Below are positions 6,275 through 6,416 of a stretch of DNA of 6,416 nucleotides, in pieces. Position numbers and translations under genes: made by a program. The DNA lies in the NCBI GenBank assembly GCA_964392065.1, contig CAYMOG010000052.1:1-6416 (forward strand), in the 5' to 3' direction. The notes beneath the pieces are model-generated. The model saw only the letters and a program-made list of their open reading frames with translations, searched no databases and was not told where the DNA came from. How positions within the stretch are numbered: the first letter of the stretch is position 1; each line of letters begins with the position of its first letter. Source of the stretch: JASBZA01 sp964392065. Its GTDB lineage: Bacteria; Bacillota; Clostridia; Saccharofermentanales; Fastidiosipilaceae.

Positions 6275-6280
6275 CTCCTT
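6275..6280 (-). promoter_or_regulatory. udp: Ribosome binding site fixing the uridine phosphorylase start
   Basis: The complement reads AAGGAG, 8 nt before ATG at 6266. It rules out the longer in-frame start at 6314, which has no comparable site. Confidence 0.85.
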
Positions 6281-6333
6281 TATTAAGCCAGAATATAGAA
6301 TAATTATGGCACAAGATAAAGAATATTGCTTAC

Positions 6334-6362
6334 TTGTTGAGATGCAAAGATTATATTATAAT
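6334..6362 (+). promoter_or_regulatory. Promoter of the serine tRNA gene
   Basis: TTGTTG (6334-6339) and a perfect TATAAT (6357-6362) are spaced by exactly 17 bp. Transcription would begin near 6369, only about 9 nt before the mature tRNA 5' end at 6378, a short leader typical of tRNA genes. The -35 hexamer matches consensus only in its TTG, so the strength rests on the -10 and the spacing. The same AT-rich block also contains TATAAT on the - strand (complement of 6355-6360), but no good -35 serves it. Confidence 0.5.
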
Positions 6363-6377
6363 TCTTAAGAATATTAT

Positions 6378-6416
6378 GGAGAAGTACCCAAGTGGCTGAA
6401 GGGTCCGCACTCGAAA
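6378..6416 (+). tRNA. tRNA-Ser (anticodon CGA), 5' half, cut by window end
   Basis: Acceptor 5' strand GGAGAAG (6378-6384), U8 A9, D arm with CCC (6387-6389) pairing GGG (6401-6403), a single linker T, anticodon 5' stem CCGCA (6405-6409) and anticodon loop CTCGAAA (6410-6416). T33 at 6411 is followed by anticodon CGA at 6412-6414, reading the serine codon UCG. The long variable arm that would confirm the serine type lies beyond the window. The GGAGAAG-TA-CCCAAGTGGCTGAAGGG opening is typical of Bacillota serine tRNAs. Confidence 0.9.

Noticed and set aside
6267..6314. 16-residue N-terminal extension of uridine phosphorylase
   Set aside because: A strong AAGGAG precedes the ATG at 6266, and that start matches the family N-terminus and length.
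6281..6360. A defined promoter for the udp-cdd operon
   Set aside because: Reverse-strand CATAAT and TATATT can be read here, but none has a -35 better than about three matches at normal spacing, so no specific box is called.
6378..6416. tRNA gene as an attachment site for an integrated element
   Set aside because: No integrase, no repeat of the tRNA 3' end (outside the window) and ordinary housekeeping genes alongside.

Overview
The window reads as chromosomal DNA from a moderately AT-rich Bacillota (Clostridia-like) bacterium. Strong AGGAGG-type ribosome binding sites, TATAAT boxes, hairpin terminators and a Gram-positive-style uridine phosphorylase all point this way. I cannot name a genus. 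All genes look similar in base and codon use, and there is no insertion sequence, CRISPR array or phage gene.

Left part (1-3690): a self-contained two-gene transcription unit on the + strand, with a promoter-like region in the first 84 bases, two genes overlapping by 20 nt, and a strong terminator at 3639-3690. The first gene encodes a 602-residue membrane protein with the MotA/TolQ/ExbB (ZorA-like) topology: TM1, a cytoplasmic loop of about 90 residues, a TM2-TM3 hairpin, then a cytoplasmic helical tail of about 390 residues. The second encodes a 572-residue soluble protein with a disordered, charged, proline-rich first quarter and a mostly helical remainder. I recognise neither as a named gene. 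The pair is the only candidate here for an undescribed system. The layout suggests a membrane sensor or motor base with a cytoplasmic tail and a soluble effector or adaptor, loosely recalling ZorA plus ZorC of Zorya defence. No ZorB/ExbD/MotB-type partner and no helicase is present in the window.

Right part (3719-6266): housekeeping genes. A 5'-methylthioadenosine/S-adenosylhomocysteine nucleosidase (- strand) is divergent from a DJ-1/PfpI family protein (+ strand), across a short region with a 12-bp palindrome carrying TATAAT on both strands. The DJ-1 gene converges on a uridine phosphorylase-cytidine deaminase operon (- strand, udp then cdd, 1 nt apart), with a 12-bp-stem hairpin between the two stops. 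Cdd converts cytidine to uridine and Udp splits uridine into uracil and ribose-1-phosphate, so the two form a consecutive pyrimidine salvage route. The nucleosidase recycles by-products of SAM metabolism.

Right edge (6334-6416): a good promoter and the 5' half of a serine tRNA with anticodon CGA, cut by the window end.
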